NCBI RefSeq assembly: GCF_017591425.1
Contig: NW_024467121.1
Span: 21,650,707 to 21,714,706, forward strand
Length of the DNA stretch: 64,000 nt
Source of the DNA: Ochotona curzoniae
Taxonomy: Eukaryota; Chordata; Mammalia; Lagomorpha; Ochotonidae
Reading direction: 5' to 3'
How positions within the stretch are numbered: position 1 is the first letter of the stretch; the number at the start of each line of letters is the position of its first letter. The position numbers and the translations under genes are program-made. The notes below the pieces were generated by a model. The model was not told the origin of the DNA. It did not search any database and saw only the letters and a list, made by a program, of their open reading frames with translations. Shown here piece after piece: positions 22,415 through 34,462 of this stretch.

Positions 22415-22456
22415 GGAGGCTGTTGAGCCAGCCAAGGAGAGCCTTACTGCATTGCA
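22415..22456 (+). CDS. possible 42-base microexon (plus strand)
   Basis: A textbook acceptor (CTCTTGTCTGCCCTACAG) and a textbook donor (GCA/GTAAGTAG) bound 42 bases. One frame is open and reads EAVEPAKESLTAL with split codons at both ends, so the exon would be symmetric and skippable without a frameshift. It lies on the strand opposite the better exon candidates. Pseudoexons of this quality occur by chance in long introns, so this is only a candidate. Confidence 0.15.
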
Positions 22457-23047
22457 GTAAGTAGCTTGGCAGTATGGTCAGGCACTGGAAAAGACGTCGG
22501 CTTTTCTTCCACCTGTAGTTATAAATCTTAACAGAGCTGCTGGAAAATGCTAACTAGGATGCTGCTCAGTGAGAAAGAAAATGGCAAATATGAGGCTTTG
22601 GGGAGTTCACGTTTATGCATTCTTTCAGATATCTGGTACCTTGACTTTGGTACTTTTTGGGATTCTGCAGTTATCCGTATCTCCAGACATGTAGGTAAAT
22701 GATGGGTACTTACCAATTGCGATATCCAGAAACATGCATCCTAGAAAAAGATCTTAGGAGATCCCAAGCACAAATAAGCAAAATCTTGAACTTATACTTC
22801 CATGATTTGGTATTTATGATGAGTCATATAGAGCTGCTTTGACTTGTGTACTTTGTATCATAGAGGGTGCCTACTTAGAATATTATGGAACAGTCAAGAA
22901 TCCAAGGAGAGTATTTAAACTTATTTGGAAAGGTACTTATTTTAAAACCTCTTAGGCAGTGCCTTTTAGGCAATAATATGACCAACAAAGAGTCTCTGTT
23001 GTTATAAACAAGTTCTGGGACCTTTTGCTCTTAATCTAATTTGAAGG

Positions 23048-23050
<3 letters not shown>

Positions 23051-23088
<38 letters not shown>
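23051..23088. repeat. (GT)19 microsatellite
   Basis: Uninterrupted dinucleotide run of 38 bases, long enough to be length-variable between individuals. Confidence 0.97.
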
Positions 23089-23091
<3 letters not shown>

Positions 23092-24639
23092 ATGTACTCC
23101 AAACATATTTCTTTTATAGAATTTACTGTGATCCAAGCCAGTTCTTTTTTGTGGGGTGTTTTTTGGTCTGCTAGTCCATGTCAGTGAGAGTTTGTGACTT
23201 TGTAATGATGATTGTTTCTCATTTTGTGATGATTCCGAGTCAAATATACTTATGAGAGACTGGTTGGACACGCAGTGTAACTTGTACAAACTTCCTACTC
23301 TAGTGTTTATTTGCATAAAGAGGCCATCGAATATTGGCACCAAGACCACTAAGGCCCTGTTATTTGTCTCCATTCTCAGCATTTCTCTTGATGTTCTGAC
23401 CAGCTTAGTTTTATAGATGTCCAGAACAATGTGCTTTACAGAGACTTAACTACTCAATGTGGGCTTATCTTGAACTCCTTATGACCTGGGTGAGGATGGG
23501 GAATTGAGAAGGTTTTGTTTTAGTAATGAGAACTAGAGAGCTATCCCTCTGGTACTAAAGAACAGAAAAAAAAAAAAAAAAAGGCCTCACTGAAGGTGAG
23601 GGTTGAGATGCCTGATTGTTCTTGGCTATTCTCTTCCAGGCATGTCTTTTGTTTGGAGCTGAGTTAAGAGAGAGTAAGGAAGAAGAAAAACTTTGAAAAC
23701 AAGAAAGAATACACCAATTATACTTCTTATTCTGAATAGAAAACCTTTCAGCCAAAAAAGTTCTCCATAACTTCTGGCTAAATTATACCTCCACTGAAAA
23801 TATCCAGGATGTAAGCAAGAATTGCTTGCTGAGTCTAGTAGAGCTATTTACTAAATGTAAATTCTGAATGTTTTTACTTTGCAAAGATTGGGAGCCATTT
23901 AATAAATTCAAGTGGAGATTTTTAAAATAAAAATGGTGTTTACATTGACATAATGGTTCACTTTAAAATTGTGAGTATATTCAGGAAGACTGTGATTATG
24001 TAACGCACTTACTGCAGTGACTATCAAAATGTACGTGTCTAGTAAATCCAGACTACTGTTGCTTTTGTTAGCAACCACAGCTATGAAGGAGAGGACTAAG
24101 GGCAGTGAAGGGAAGGTGAGCAATTAGAGGTGTTTCCGCTGGTTAACTTCTCTTTCATGTGTAGCAAGCATCCAGGATGCTCCCTCTCACTATTTGCGTA
24201 AGAAACTAGAAACTTTTTGGATATCACCATGAAGAAATGTAAATTGGAAAAATAAGCATTTGTTTATCTTTTGCTATTATGGCTTTGTATAGCTGTGGCC
24301 TGTCACCTTCTCAAGCCTTGGCAATTCTAATCCCAGTAGATCTTTTATAGCATTTCCGTCATGATGGAGGGTACACCATTTCATCTGAGTACAGTGTAGG
24401 GGTACCAGAGACTACTGATTTTTAACCCAGATTCTTGGGGAATCAAGTCGTTGTTTCCTTAGATGCATGTGACCCTAAAAGATCTGGTATCCTATGAAGC
24501 TGCTTTAGATTTTATTTTTTCTTGAAAGAGCAGTTTTAAGAAAAGCAAAGCGGTTGAATGTATAAGACTGTAAGTGTTCCCATTTGGAAAGTAATTTTGT
24601 ACTAGCAAAGCTTTTATACTCTGAAATGTTAAGACAATA

Positions 24640-24972
24640 ACTGTTAATTTATTGCTGGTCATGTCTGAGCTGTTAACCCAACAAGCAGGATATGCATTTA
24701 AAATCAATTCCTGTGCAGCAGATATTTGGCATCTCATGATACCATTGCGGACACCTGTGTCCTGTAGTGTACTGGTTCCATAACAAGCTCCAAGTTCCAA
24801 TTTCAGGTGTCTGGCAATACAGACTTGGAGGAAGATATCAGGTGATGGCTCAAGGAATGGGTCCCTGTTACTCATGTGAAAGACTATTGCTACTATGGGC
24901 TTTTGGAGAGTAGTACATCTGCAGCTAGAAGGCCATTTTTGTCTTTGTCTTTGCCTCTTGAATTAAAAAAAA
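24640..24972 (+). repeat. old SINE (plus orientation)
   Basis: 'tggcatctcatgataccatt', a degraded B box near 'ctggttccataac', 'aggtgatggctcaaggaatg', then tail 'ttgcctcttgaattaaaaaa'. The minus-strand frame 24492-24875 is therefore a repeat shadow. Confidence 0.6.
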
Positions 24973-25214
24973 AATAACATTATTGTCAAATGGGTTGAAT
25001 AAAATTATGTGATGTTTTGTTAAACTTTGTCATGGAAAGCAGTGCTCAGTGAAGGTGGTGGATACCTCAGGTGTCATTATTACTCAGTTCTTTGTTGTAG
25101 TTTTGTGGTAACTGCTAGTGGTGGCACTGCCAGTAGAACAAATTATAGCTAATGCTTGAGTTTGTAGGGTAGCTGGAAAATGTCTGGGTGTGGATTACGT
25201 TAGCAATTGTGTAA

Positions 25215-25360
25215 GATGAATGCCATTAATAGTCTTTCAGATAAGGGAAGTGAAACCTGAGGAAAGGTTTCCTGCTTAAGAACCTACCTGTCCAAAGTAG
25301 TAGAATTGGACTTGGAAGCCGTGGCTCCTGGTCCCCAGAGGCCACCCATCTACATGTTTT
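25215..25360 (+). repeat. MIR SINE relic
   Basis: 'tttcagataagggaagtgaaacctgag', 'agtagtagaattggacttgg' and 'gtggctcctggtccccagag' follow the MIR 3' half in order. Confidence 0.6.
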
Positions 25361-27635
25361 ACCAAGAATTTCAGCAAATACCTGGTTCTTTTCTCTATCG
25401 TCAGTCATTGCTGGAAACACTTGCTTTCTGTATATGTGCATTCCTCAATCATCCTTTGTAGAAGAGATCTGACTTTAAACATTATTTTATGGAATAAAAA
25501 AAAGAATCTGTCTCTAACTTTTTGTTTTCTGTTTGTTCAATTAGTACTGAAAAGAATATGAGGGCTTAAGAGAAAGACGAATGACTATTGAGTCAAAAGT
25601 ATTAGTGATTCTTCCCTGTCTTTGTGAGGCTTGACTGGGGTTTATTTAAAAGTTAGGGTCATTTCCTTTTTATGTTCCAATGAGATTTTTAGATGATTCT
25701 CTCCTCAAATATATTAAAAAACAAACAAAAACCCTTAATGTTTTTGAATATTAGTTTAAATCAAATGAAATTGGAAAAATAAAACTTTGCTTAACAGCTT
25801 TTAAAACACCTTTCTAATTGTTTTGGATTTTTTTTCCCTATGGATTTATACATACCAAAAATTTAGATACATGGGTGGTAACCATAAAAGTGGAATCGAT
25901 CATTATTGCTGGACAGCAGTGTTTTAGGTCCACCTACTCTGGTGCTTATGGTATATGTACTTTGCTATGAAAGCACAAGAAAACTTACTGGAGAAGTAGA
26001 ATGCAAGGTACTGTATATGTCTTTGTTGGAGTATAGGGTATTGGCAGTTGAGAAATGAAAGTGTTTTAAAGCGTTCAGAACTCACACTTGAGGGGATAAC
26101 CTATGAATTTAAAAATGGTGAGGTAGCTGAGTTCTAATTCTGTTTATTTTTCCCATTTGTGACTTAAAGCAGTTACCCTATGCACATCAGCCTGCTGCTT
26201 TCATTGAATATATTTTTTTAATTCTTTGGCCCCTTGGGCAAGCAAGGTCCTTTATAAACATAAGGTTGAAAGGTTAATTTGAGGTCTTTGGTCTGTAAAG
26301 AATTAAATTTTCCAGGAAGCTTAGTCAGATATTAATATAACTCCCAGCCAGTCCTCTTGAACCCGCCTTGAGTTTTGCCATTATTCCTTATTGATTAGAA
26401 CATTTCTTTTCTTTCTGCTCATGGATTATTTATGGATGGCCCTCCAGGGGATGTAGGCATTGTGAAAGAAGATAAAACCTTCTCCTCACCCAAATGACAA
26501 GGGCTGTGGGTTTGGTGGCTACTGTGACCCTATTGTCTCAATTACATTGATTCACTGCAAAATCCTGAGAAGCTGTGAGAAGATGCACAAGGATTAGATT
26601 ATGTGCAGAAAACGTGCTGCAACGGAACACTTTAGGAAATATTTTTATGTAATTTGTCTACAGAGAGCTGTTCAAAGAAATTCAAATACCATGGGGTACA
26701 TTTAAACCTCAAAGTGCATATTTTTTGTTTAGTTCCTTTTTTAAGGAAGAGTGAACTGGCCAAAGTGCATTTATCTATTTAGGCTATTGGTCTTCATAGT
26801 GTGGTGCATGGACAGATGAGAATGGAGTGTAACATCTGTGCTGTTTATAAATTTAATCTCTTGGGTCATGGTCATAGAATGAGATAAATGAGCAACACTC
26901 ATGTATTTCTTTTTGAATAGATTTCATTATGTTGTGAAATATTTTTATTTTAAGGAGATATTTTTAATTTTGGGAAGAAATCAGAATAAAAATCAGAGGT
27001 GGGGGTGTGATGGGGAGGAGCACATGAAGCCTAATGGGATTTCCTATAAAACTGAGGGTGGTAATATCTCCAAGAAGAACTTAAAGATTTGCTTATTCTA
27101 AAATGTAATTCTAAATACCAAGAACCATCCAAAAACCCAACACTAAAATTTCATACCAAAAATTTAGTGCTATACATCTTAATTGATCTTAAATCGGAAA
27201 AATCACCTAACTTTAAAATCCATTGCTTTGATCTAGGAACAAATATGAATAAATATCTATGCATTTTCGAATTTCAGTTTCAGTTTGTGTCTCAGAGGAA
27301 AAATCAATTATGACCCAAGGCTGCAGTTGTTGAAAAGGGTGATTAGTTGTATACCATCTACTTTCATTATCTTTTGATTTGGCCACTATATTTAGGTTGT
27401 TATGTGACCCAAAGGAGGAGAAAAACAACCTAAATCTTGGGAATGAGGAAGCCAACTGGTACTTTAAAAAAACTTATTGAATCTTGAAAATTGCTAGTCA
27501 CCAAATAAAAATAAAAGTGTCACATCAAATAGGTAGAAAATAGTCTTTGATACTTTGAGTTCTGGCAGTGTGTCTTGGGCAAAGAAGGTAATTTATCTTC
27601 TACTGAGAATCAGCTGTTTTCAGTGTCCATGTATG
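25361..27635. other. unassigned AT-rich stretch
   Basis: The part at 26390-26720 is repeat-free with mixed texture and could be a conserved element. No exon-like block with two good splice sites was found. Confidence 0.3.
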
Positions 27636-27639
27636 TACT

Positions 27640-27845
27640 CTGCAAAGGAACACAAAAAGGGGACAATCTATAGTAAAATTAAAGCATGTTTATTCCATTT
27701 GGGGAAGGAAAATGGAAATAGATATTGGATTTCTTTTTGGAATCCCAAAAATGTTCTGCTATTAGATAGTGATAATGGGCATATAACTATATGGAAATCC
27801 ACTGAGTTACACAATTAAAAAATATGAATATTATGATACTCTGCC
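27640..27845 (+). repeat. old L1M 3' end relic
   Basis: 'gatttctttttggaatcccaaaaatgttctg', 'attagatagtgataatgggc' and 'aatccactgagttacacaatt' match the 3' UTR end of old mammalian L1, in sense orientation. Confidence 0.7.
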
Positions 27846-28035
27846 TCATCTGTGTGACTTTTCTTTGTTATTGAGCTGGCCTTTTCTCTTGGTAAGTTTC
27901 CAATACATAACAAAATAAGATTATCTCCAAACAGGAGCTTAGGAGCTGAGCTGATAGGAAATGTATTAATAACAGTCTGGGCTTCTCTAAAACTTATCTC
28001 AGGTGTCCACCCAGATGCTTTCCTGTCTGTCTGTG

Positions 28036-28352
28036 TTTTTTTTTCTTTTCTTTTTTTTTTTTTTAATATTGTTTATTTGAAAGTGACAGGGAGATCTTCC
28101 ATCTACTGGTTTGTTCCCCGGATGACTGCAATGGCCAGGATGGGGCAGGCCTGGATCAGGAGTCTATAACACCATGTGCAGGTCTCCCATGTGAATGGCT
28201 GGGTCCCAAGCTTGAAACTTCTTCTGTTTTCCCGAGAATGTTAGTAGTGAACTGGATCAGAAGTAAAACAGTTCTGCCTAGAACAGATACCCATGAGCAA
28301 TGCCCAAATCACAGGTGACAATTTAATCTGCCACACAACACTGCTGACCTCT
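28036..28352 (-). repeat. old tRNA-derived SINE
   Basis: A long T run leads to 'aatattgtttatttgaaagtg', 'aggtctcccatgtgaatggc', 'gtagtgaactggatcagaag' and the head remnant 'ccacacaacactgctgacc'. Confidence 0.85.
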
Positions 28353-29739
28353 TTGGTTTTTCTAGGTGTGGTGGATTTGTGTTTTGGTGTTTGAATGAAT
28401 AGTATATTGGACCATTTTGTTTACTGTGACTAAGTATTTAAGACTGAGTAACATTTTAAAGACGTTTGATTGAACTCAGTTCTGGAGTGTTGGAGACCTG
28501 CGTCAGGAGATAGCCTTCTTGGCAGTGTTCTGAAGTGGCATAAAGCATCACTTGGTGTATGTGTTTATTTTGTTTTTGTTCCCCATCCTTACAAACAACA
28601 AAGTATCTTTATGTAAATTCCATCGTGTTAACCTTGTCTAATCCTAATCTCCTCCTATTGGCTCCAGCTGCAAACATGAGTCAGATTATGTGTCTGCCCT
28701 ATTAATTAATTTGGATTAAATTTTAATCTGTGAATTATAGGGGGAGCATACTCAAGCTGTAATAGACAGAAAAATGAAAAATAGAATGGTATTCCTTGGC
28801 TGGGTAGCTAGTTTTAATACTATTGCAGGAAACAGATCCAAGTAGATCTCATACATAATAATCAGCCTGAGGTGCACAATCCGTAGAATGTGCTATAAAT
28901 AGCTATGAATGTAAAAGATAAATAAATGATACCTCATACTAATGACTCTGTGGTCTAACAACAACTCCAAGTGCTGTCACCAGCAGGCATTGCTAGATGT
29001 GAAACCCTTCGTGTTTTCTCACACAGTTACCTTTGTGTAAAAACAAGGGATTGTTTGGGAAGGCCTCACATTTACTGTGTATTATATAATGTGGCAGGTC
29101 TTTTTAAAAAAGCAGAAAACTTACTTTGATTGGTAAAGGGCCAAATTGAGTTTGAACTAGAATGACTGCTAATAACTCCTTCTCCTGCACTTATCTTTTG
29201 GTTGGTTAAAGGTTCATTTTGATCTGTACAAGGAAGAATTTTGGCTGTGTATTTGTACTTTTTCTACATGTGTTGGGTATATTTTAATAACAATTGACAG
29301 TTCTGTTGTAACTTAAAGGCCTTAATGTGACTGATGCTTGGATCAGTTGTCATCTCTGCATTTTAAGCAAATTTGTTTTTTCACCAATTACTTCTATGTT
29401 TATTAGCATGGACTTGTCATGATGTGACTTAAGGAATGTTATTAGAAGTGATAATTTTATGCAAGAACTTGACACTTGTCCCTGAGAAGTTTTATTTGTG
29501 ACCTTGTATCATTTTAAAGTGAATATAAACTGTGCAAATTGGAATAGCTTCCAGAAGTTCCAACAATATGATTTCATTAACTCTTACAGTTTTAATTAAG
29601 CTACAGCTTTTTGAATTGCTCCCTGTTAGTAGATATCGTGCCTGGTGCTAGAGAAGGATGAACAAGACAAGATGCCTCCCTGAAGCAGCTCTTGAGAGTG
29701 ATGGAGACAGACCTATTCTAGCCCTGCTCTTGCTTCATT
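28353..29739. other. unassigned stretch with conserved-looking part
   Basis: No repeat recognised. The interval 29270-29640 is AT-rich without low complexity and may be a conserved element. No exon-like block was found. Confidence 0.3.
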
Positions 29740-29943
29740 TCATTCCTCCATCCCTTCTTTCCCTTTCTCCCTTTCCTCCTTCACTCCCTCCTTCTTTCTG
29801 TCCTTATCTCCCTCCCTCCCTCCCTTCTATCCCACTCTCCCTTCTATCTCACTCTCCTTCCCTACCTACCTACCTTCCTTCCTTCCCTCCTTCCTACCTA
29901 CCTCCCTTCCTTCTTTCCTCTCTCACATTCTTTCTCTCTCTAC
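29740..29943. repeat. (CCTT)n/(CTAC)n polypyrimidine tract
   Basis: About 200 bases almost entirely C and T on the plus strand, with 'ctacctacctacc' sub-runs. The Pro/Ser/Leu-rich frame crossing it is a by-product of the repeat. Confidence 0.95.
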
Positions 29944-30377
29944 TTAAATTTTATTTTTGGTAATGTTTACATAGTTGATTACGGTGGCAAGGGTCAAGGA
30001 TTATGGGAAAGTGGATGAAACCATCTTTTCCGAATTTTCTTTTTCTTCCTTGTATCTGGGGAAAGAGATAGATAAAGGGAGAAGGATCTCAAATGTGCAC
30101 TTACCTGGAACAGTCTGCCCCCTCCATACTGGCCTTTGTGTGAACAGGTGGTTCTGCCATCTCGCTTGCAGAACTTGTCCCCAATCTCGGCACTTACCAG
30201 CTGAAGCTGTGGCAATGCCTAAGAAGCCTGCGTTTACTTTGGCTTACACATTTTGCAGGCCCCCTACCAGCTCACACTCCCAGATTCCCAAGAGCCTGCT
30301 GCACCAGGCATGTTGGCATAAAAGGCAGTGGGCTACCCCTGGGTGTGCCAGTGCTTTACCTTCCTCCTCTTTCTTTT

Positions 30378-30700
30378 TTCTTTTATTTTTTAAAGATTTG
30401 TTTTTGGAAGGGCAGATTTACAGAGAGATGGAGAGAAAACTCTTCCTTCCACTGGTTCATTCCCCAAATGGCTACGTCAGTCAGAGCTGAACCAACCTGA
30501 AGCCAGGAGCCAGGAGCTTCTTCCAGGTCTCCCAAGCAGGCTCAAGGTCCCAAGGCTTTGGACAATCCTCTACTGCTTTTCCAGGCCACAAGAAGGATGC
30601 TGGAAGGGACAAGGAGCAGCTGAGACAGGAAACTGTGCCTATGTGGAATCCAGTAGCATGCAAGATGAAGACTTAGATACTAGGCTATTGTGTTGGGCCT
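30378..30700 (-). repeat. full-length SINE
   Basis: 'attttttaaagatttgttttt', 'cttccttccactggttcatt', 'ccaggtctcccaagcaggct', 'tgcaagatgaagacttagat' and head 'attgtgttgggcc'. It is followed at once by another SINE in the same orientation. Confidence 0.9.
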
Positions 30701-31013
30701 TCTTTTTTTTTTTTCCCAAGAATTAGTTGCTTATTTGAAAGTTGCAGAGAAGGGGAGAGAAAGAGCTCATCATCACTCAATGACTCCAAAGGCCAAGACT
30801 GCACCAGGCCAAAACCAGGAGCTGAGAACTCCATCCTAGCCTCCCCCATGTGTGGCAGGGCCTGAGGACTTGGGCCATCATCCATTGTTTTCCCAGATTC
30901 ATCAGTCGGGAGCTGTCTTGGCAGTGAAGCAGGAGCAGCTCAAAACTGGCACTCATTTAGGATGGCAGAGTTGACAGGCAGTGGCTTAACCTATAGCACC
31001 ACAGTCCCGGCCT
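30701..31013 (-). repeat. older full-length SINE
   Basis: 'attagttgcttatttgaaag', 'accaggccaaaaccaggagc', 'ggacttgggccatcatccat' and head 'agcaccacagtcccggcc'. More diverged than the copy that abuts it. Confidence 0.88.
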
Positions 31014-32735
31014 TGAGACAGACCTGTTTCAACAAGGGTTTGAAATGAAAAGCTTTCAGTTATATGTTTGAATTGCTTTAGCATATCATAACAGAAGGAT
31101 GAACTGCTTTTTAAACTTTTATCAGTATGTTAGAGTTCTAAATAATTTTCTTGAATTGAAATATTAATGTAGTTGCAAGTTAGAGAAGGTCTTTTGCATT
31201 TTGAGCTCTCACTGCCATCTTTAACAGTGAGGGACCAAGCAGCAGCTCTTCAATTGTATGTGCCAATTGTTCCTTGTGGCTTGACTGTGAATATGTTCTA
31301 GGGGTTAAAATTTTATGTAGATGTAACATAAAAACATGCATTCCTAAGAGAGAACTGTAATTTAGTGCTGGAGTAGAAATTGAAAAGGAGTCCTTAAAAT
31401 AAGGAAGGGGAAAAGAAAATTTGATGAGCCAATTTTAATTGCATGGAGGGATAGAAGTAGACAGAAAGTTAAGTTTGTAAGCAAGCCTGCCAAAAGCCAG
31501 AGGTTCTTACATCTCCTTTTGAAAGATGCTGCTTATTTTGAAATGATATAATGGGCATTTGAGAATAAATCAGTAGTTCTTAATTTCCTTTGGTTCACAG
31601 AATTCTCCTGAGAAACTTTTAAAAGCTAAATATGTGTTTATATGCTTACATATATGTGCATATAAATATGTAAACTTTGAAAAACTATACATGTTTATGT
31701 ATGTATATATATAAAACTTGTTCATTATTTTAAAGGCTTCTTGAATCTCAAAGCATATGGGTGGAGTCATTAGATATGTATAATTGGTATTGCTAATTTA
31801 CATTATGAAAATTATACCTACAAAGTTTATTGACTATAAAATTATACATAAATGACTTTGAAAGGTGAACACATAACTCCTTATTAAATGCCCGATATGA
31901 AGAGCACCATTTTCAGTTATTAGTGAAACTTAGGTTGCAGTGTATTTACAGAACTCTATTCGTAAGAGAGTAATTCCAAGGAGAGGCTATTTCTTGTTAA
32001 ATGTCCATCATATGTCACATCAAGAAGAAAAGGTGTGAAATAACATCTTTCTTAGTGTAATGTAGTGAATCACAAAGTGAACTGCCATACAGATTCAGCT
32101 AGGTAGTAGGTATGTGGTTTGTTGTGGAAGATTAAAATGTAATTTTATCTGAAGGTTCACTCATTTGCCTAGGGCTGTCTTTGCCTATGCATGGAAATGG
32201 ATTCTTCTGGTTCAAATATAGTTTGTTTTTAATGAATTGATGATGCAAGAATATGTTCCTTTTGAAGTGCTTCTACAATACAGATGCCAAAGTTTAATTA
32301 TGGAGTTTCACATTGAAAATGTATAGTATGGTTTTAATGACACTAGTCACAGCAGTGTGAACGGCTCACTGAGCTCGGTCTGTTAATTGGATAGTGAGAT
32401 GTTTTCAAGCATTGTTCTAATAGCAGCTGAACTTACTCCTCCCCTTCTATTCATGAGGTGTGTTCATGAAAATTGGTTTCATTTTACTTAACAAAATGTT
32501 TCTGTTGCACCCCTGAGTAAAACCTTACTCCTCCCTTCAGTTGTATCAACCAATTTTGATGACCACAAACAAGAATCGTAGTGTCCACGGATGGGTCTCT
32601 TCAGGCCCATTTCATATGCGTTCTTAACTAAGGAACACTAAATGGAAAGCTAGTGCAGGAGCAAAGAGAGATTTCTTAAATTTATGAACACTTAGACCTT
32701 GGGAAAGCATTCCTTTTTCTTTTTGCTTGTTTTTG
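31014..32735. other. unassigned AT-rich stretch
   Basis: No gene or clear repeat. The interval 32330-32480 is repeat-free and evenly textured. Confidence 0.35.
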
Positions 32736-32930
32736 TTGTTTTGTTTTTTTCCCTCCATTCATTGATTTCATTTGGAAGGCAGAGATACATAGAGGAGGAC
32801 CGACAGGGGGAGATCTTAGATTGGCTTGTTTGCGGGACCAGAAGTGGATTCCCTGGGATCTGAATGCCATGCCTATATGGAATGATGATGCCATAGGTGA
32901 AGACTTCGCCTACTATGCCGTTGTGGTGGT
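32736..32930 (-). repeat. internally deleted SINE
   Basis: Tail side 'gatttcatttggaaggcaga' passes abruptly to the head side 'ccatgcctatatggaatgat', 'gaagacttcgcctactatgc', with the central 'ctcccacgtgggtgcaggg' block missing. The head runs directly into a polypyrimidine tract. Confidence 0.75.
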
Positions 32931-33058
32931 CCTTTTCTTTCTTCCCTGCCTCCCTCCCTCCTTTCCTCCCTCCCTCATTCCCTTCCTCTCTCCCTCCTTC
33001 CCTCCCTCCTTCCTTCCCTCCTTCCTTCCCTCTTTTCTTTCTTTCTTTTCTTTCTTTT
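32931..33058. repeat. (CCTT)n polypyrimidine tract
   Basis: 128 bases almost wholly C and T, starting where a SINE head ends. It produces spurious Pro/Ser/Phe-rich frames on the plus strand and Lys/Glu/Gly-rich ones on the minus strand. Confidence 0.95.
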
Positions 33059-33177
33059 GACCCAGTTGGCATTTTCAATTACTCTAAGAGCCTTCCTTAT
33101 GTGGATTGATTTAAATGATGAGTTTGGCAAAGTTGTACTTTCTATATTATTTGTTCAGTTTAGATTGCTGAGGTTTT

Positions 33178-33452
33178 AGTTTTCATTTGCTTGAGAGGCT
33201 GCATCTACTGGTTCACATCTCAGATGGGCATAACAGCTGGGGTCAAGAGCCAGAATGAAGTGCAGATCTCCCACACAGGTAGTAGAAAAGTTTCTTGAGC
33301 TGGCACCACTGCCCCCACAGAATCTGCATTTGGCAGAGACAAAGCAGAATCAGGGGCCAGAGCTGGGGCTCAAATCCACTGTCTCTGATGTGGGACATGT
33401 CTTAATTGGTATCTTACTGAGCATCTTGGCCACTGAGGCTAAATGCCTATCG
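33178..33452 (-). repeat. old tRNA-derived SINE
   Basis: 'ttttcatttgcttgagaggc', 'gtgcagatctcccacacagg', 'ggggctcaaatccactgtct' and the head remnant 'catcttggccactgaggct'. Strongly diverged. Confidence 0.6.
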
Positions 33453-33655
33453 TAAGAATTCTCTTTATATTCTAGATAATAGCCCCTGTCAGATGGATGA
33501 TTACTGATGGTTTCTTCCAGTCTATAATTTGTTCCTTCTATTAACAAATAAGCAAAAGCTTGCAATTTTGATGAAATCCAGTTCACCAGTGTTTCTTTTA
33601 TATACTAGGATTTTGTTGTCTAAGAACTCTTCGTCCTGTCCTAGTTCTCAAGGAT
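33453..33655 (-). repeat. old L1 ORF2 fragment (antisense)
   Basis: 'tctttatattctagataatagcccctgtcagat' then 'gcaattttgatgaaatcca' and 'ttgttgtctaagaactcttc' match the reverse complement of L1 ORF2, downstream of the reverse transcriptase region. No intact frame. Confidence 0.6.
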
Positions 33656-33723
33656 TTTTTTTTTTTTTTTACTTCTGAACTATGTTCTATCTGTTTGTAC
33701 TCCTCTGCCAAAAGCTCAGTTTT

Positions 33724-34034
33724 TTAAAGATATATTTTTATTACGAAGGTAGATGGAGGAGAGACAGAGAGGAAGATCTTCCATCCGATGATTCACTCCC
33801 CAAGCGGCCACAATGACTGGAGCTGAGCCAATCTGAAGCAAGGAGCCAGGAGCCTCCTCCGGGTCTCCCACGTGGGTGCAGGGTCCCAAAGCTTTGCGTC
33901 ATCCTTGATTGCTTTCTCAGGCCACAGGTTGGGAGGAGGATGGGAAGCAGGGCTGTTGGGATTAGAACCTGCGCCATATGAGAACCTTGCACATGCAAGG
34001 TGAGGACTTTAACCACTGCTATCACACCTGGCCC
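33724..34034 (-). repeat. SINE with target-site duplication
   Basis: 'ttaaagatatatttttattac', 'gaagatcttccatccgatga', 'ctcccacgtgggtgcagggt', a shortened 'ctgcgccatatgagaacct', and head 'tatcacacctggccc'. Flanked by CTCAGTTTT at 33715-33723 and 34035-34043. Confidence 0.93.
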
Positions 34035-34057
34035 CTCAGTTTTGTGTTTTTTTTTTT

Positions 34058-34330
34058 TTAAGTTAAACTTTTTATTGAGGTATGGTATGCCTCATATCGT
34101 ATAGATAGAACTTAAACATTTTTTTTCTTTAACAGCTCTGTTGACACATAGTTGACATGGTACACAAATATTTAAAGTGTATAATTTGGTAAGTTTTCAT
34201 ATTCTTTTATTCCCATTAAACTACAACTAAAATCAAGACAATGAATAAATGTTTCACTCCTAAGTTTTCTTTTGCCTCTCTGTAACCTATCCCCTCTCCT
34301 GGCTCTTTCCATCTTGAAGACCACTGACAC
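34058..34330 (-). repeat. old L1M 3' end (antisense)
   Basis: 'actttttattgaggtatggta', 'cacatagttgacatggtaca', 'aaagtgtataatttggtaag' and 'cctatcccctctcctggctc' match the reversed 3' UTR of old mammalian L1. Its order relative to the 33.45-kb ORF2 fragment shows two separate insertions. Confidence 0.65.
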
Positions 34331-34354
34331 ATGCTATGTAGTTATGTTGTAAAT

Positions 34355-34462
34355 TATTGTGGAGGCAGAAAGGTAGTCAATGAGAGAAATTCTCCTGTTG
34401 GTTCAGCAGTGAGGGCTGGGGTAAGCTGAGGCCATGTAGTTCCTAGTCTTCCTCAGATAGTT
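34355..34462 (-). repeat. SINE fragment
   Basis: 'gtggaggcagaaaggtagtc' then 'ggttcagcagtgagggctgg' and 'gtaagctgaggccatgtagt' resemble the tail half of an old SINE. The head half is absent. Confidence 0.4.

Larger units (their letters stand above)
21500..24639. other. long unassigned stretch
   Basis: Mostly single-copy-looking DNA holding the microexon candidate (22415-22456), the GT repeat (23051-23088) and a poly(A) run near 23566-23582. The minus frame 23002-23382 includes the translated GT repeat and has no splice support. Confidence 0.35.

Noticed and set aside
23002..23382. 126-codon minus frame ending in a Thr-His repeat
   Set aside because: The terminal part is a translated GT microsatellite. 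The rest lacks splice sites and recognisable homology.
24492..24875. 127-codon minus frame with protein-like words
   Set aside because: The plus strand reads as an old SINE body and tail through this interval, so the frame is most likely its shadow.
29658..29963. Pro/Ser/Leu-rich 101-codon frame
   Set aside because: Translation of a CCTT-type microsatellite with no splice or start context.
32692..33109. Lys/Glu/Gly-rich and Pro/Ser/Phe-rich frames
   Set aside because: Opposite-strand readings of the same polypyrimidine tract and a truncated SINE.
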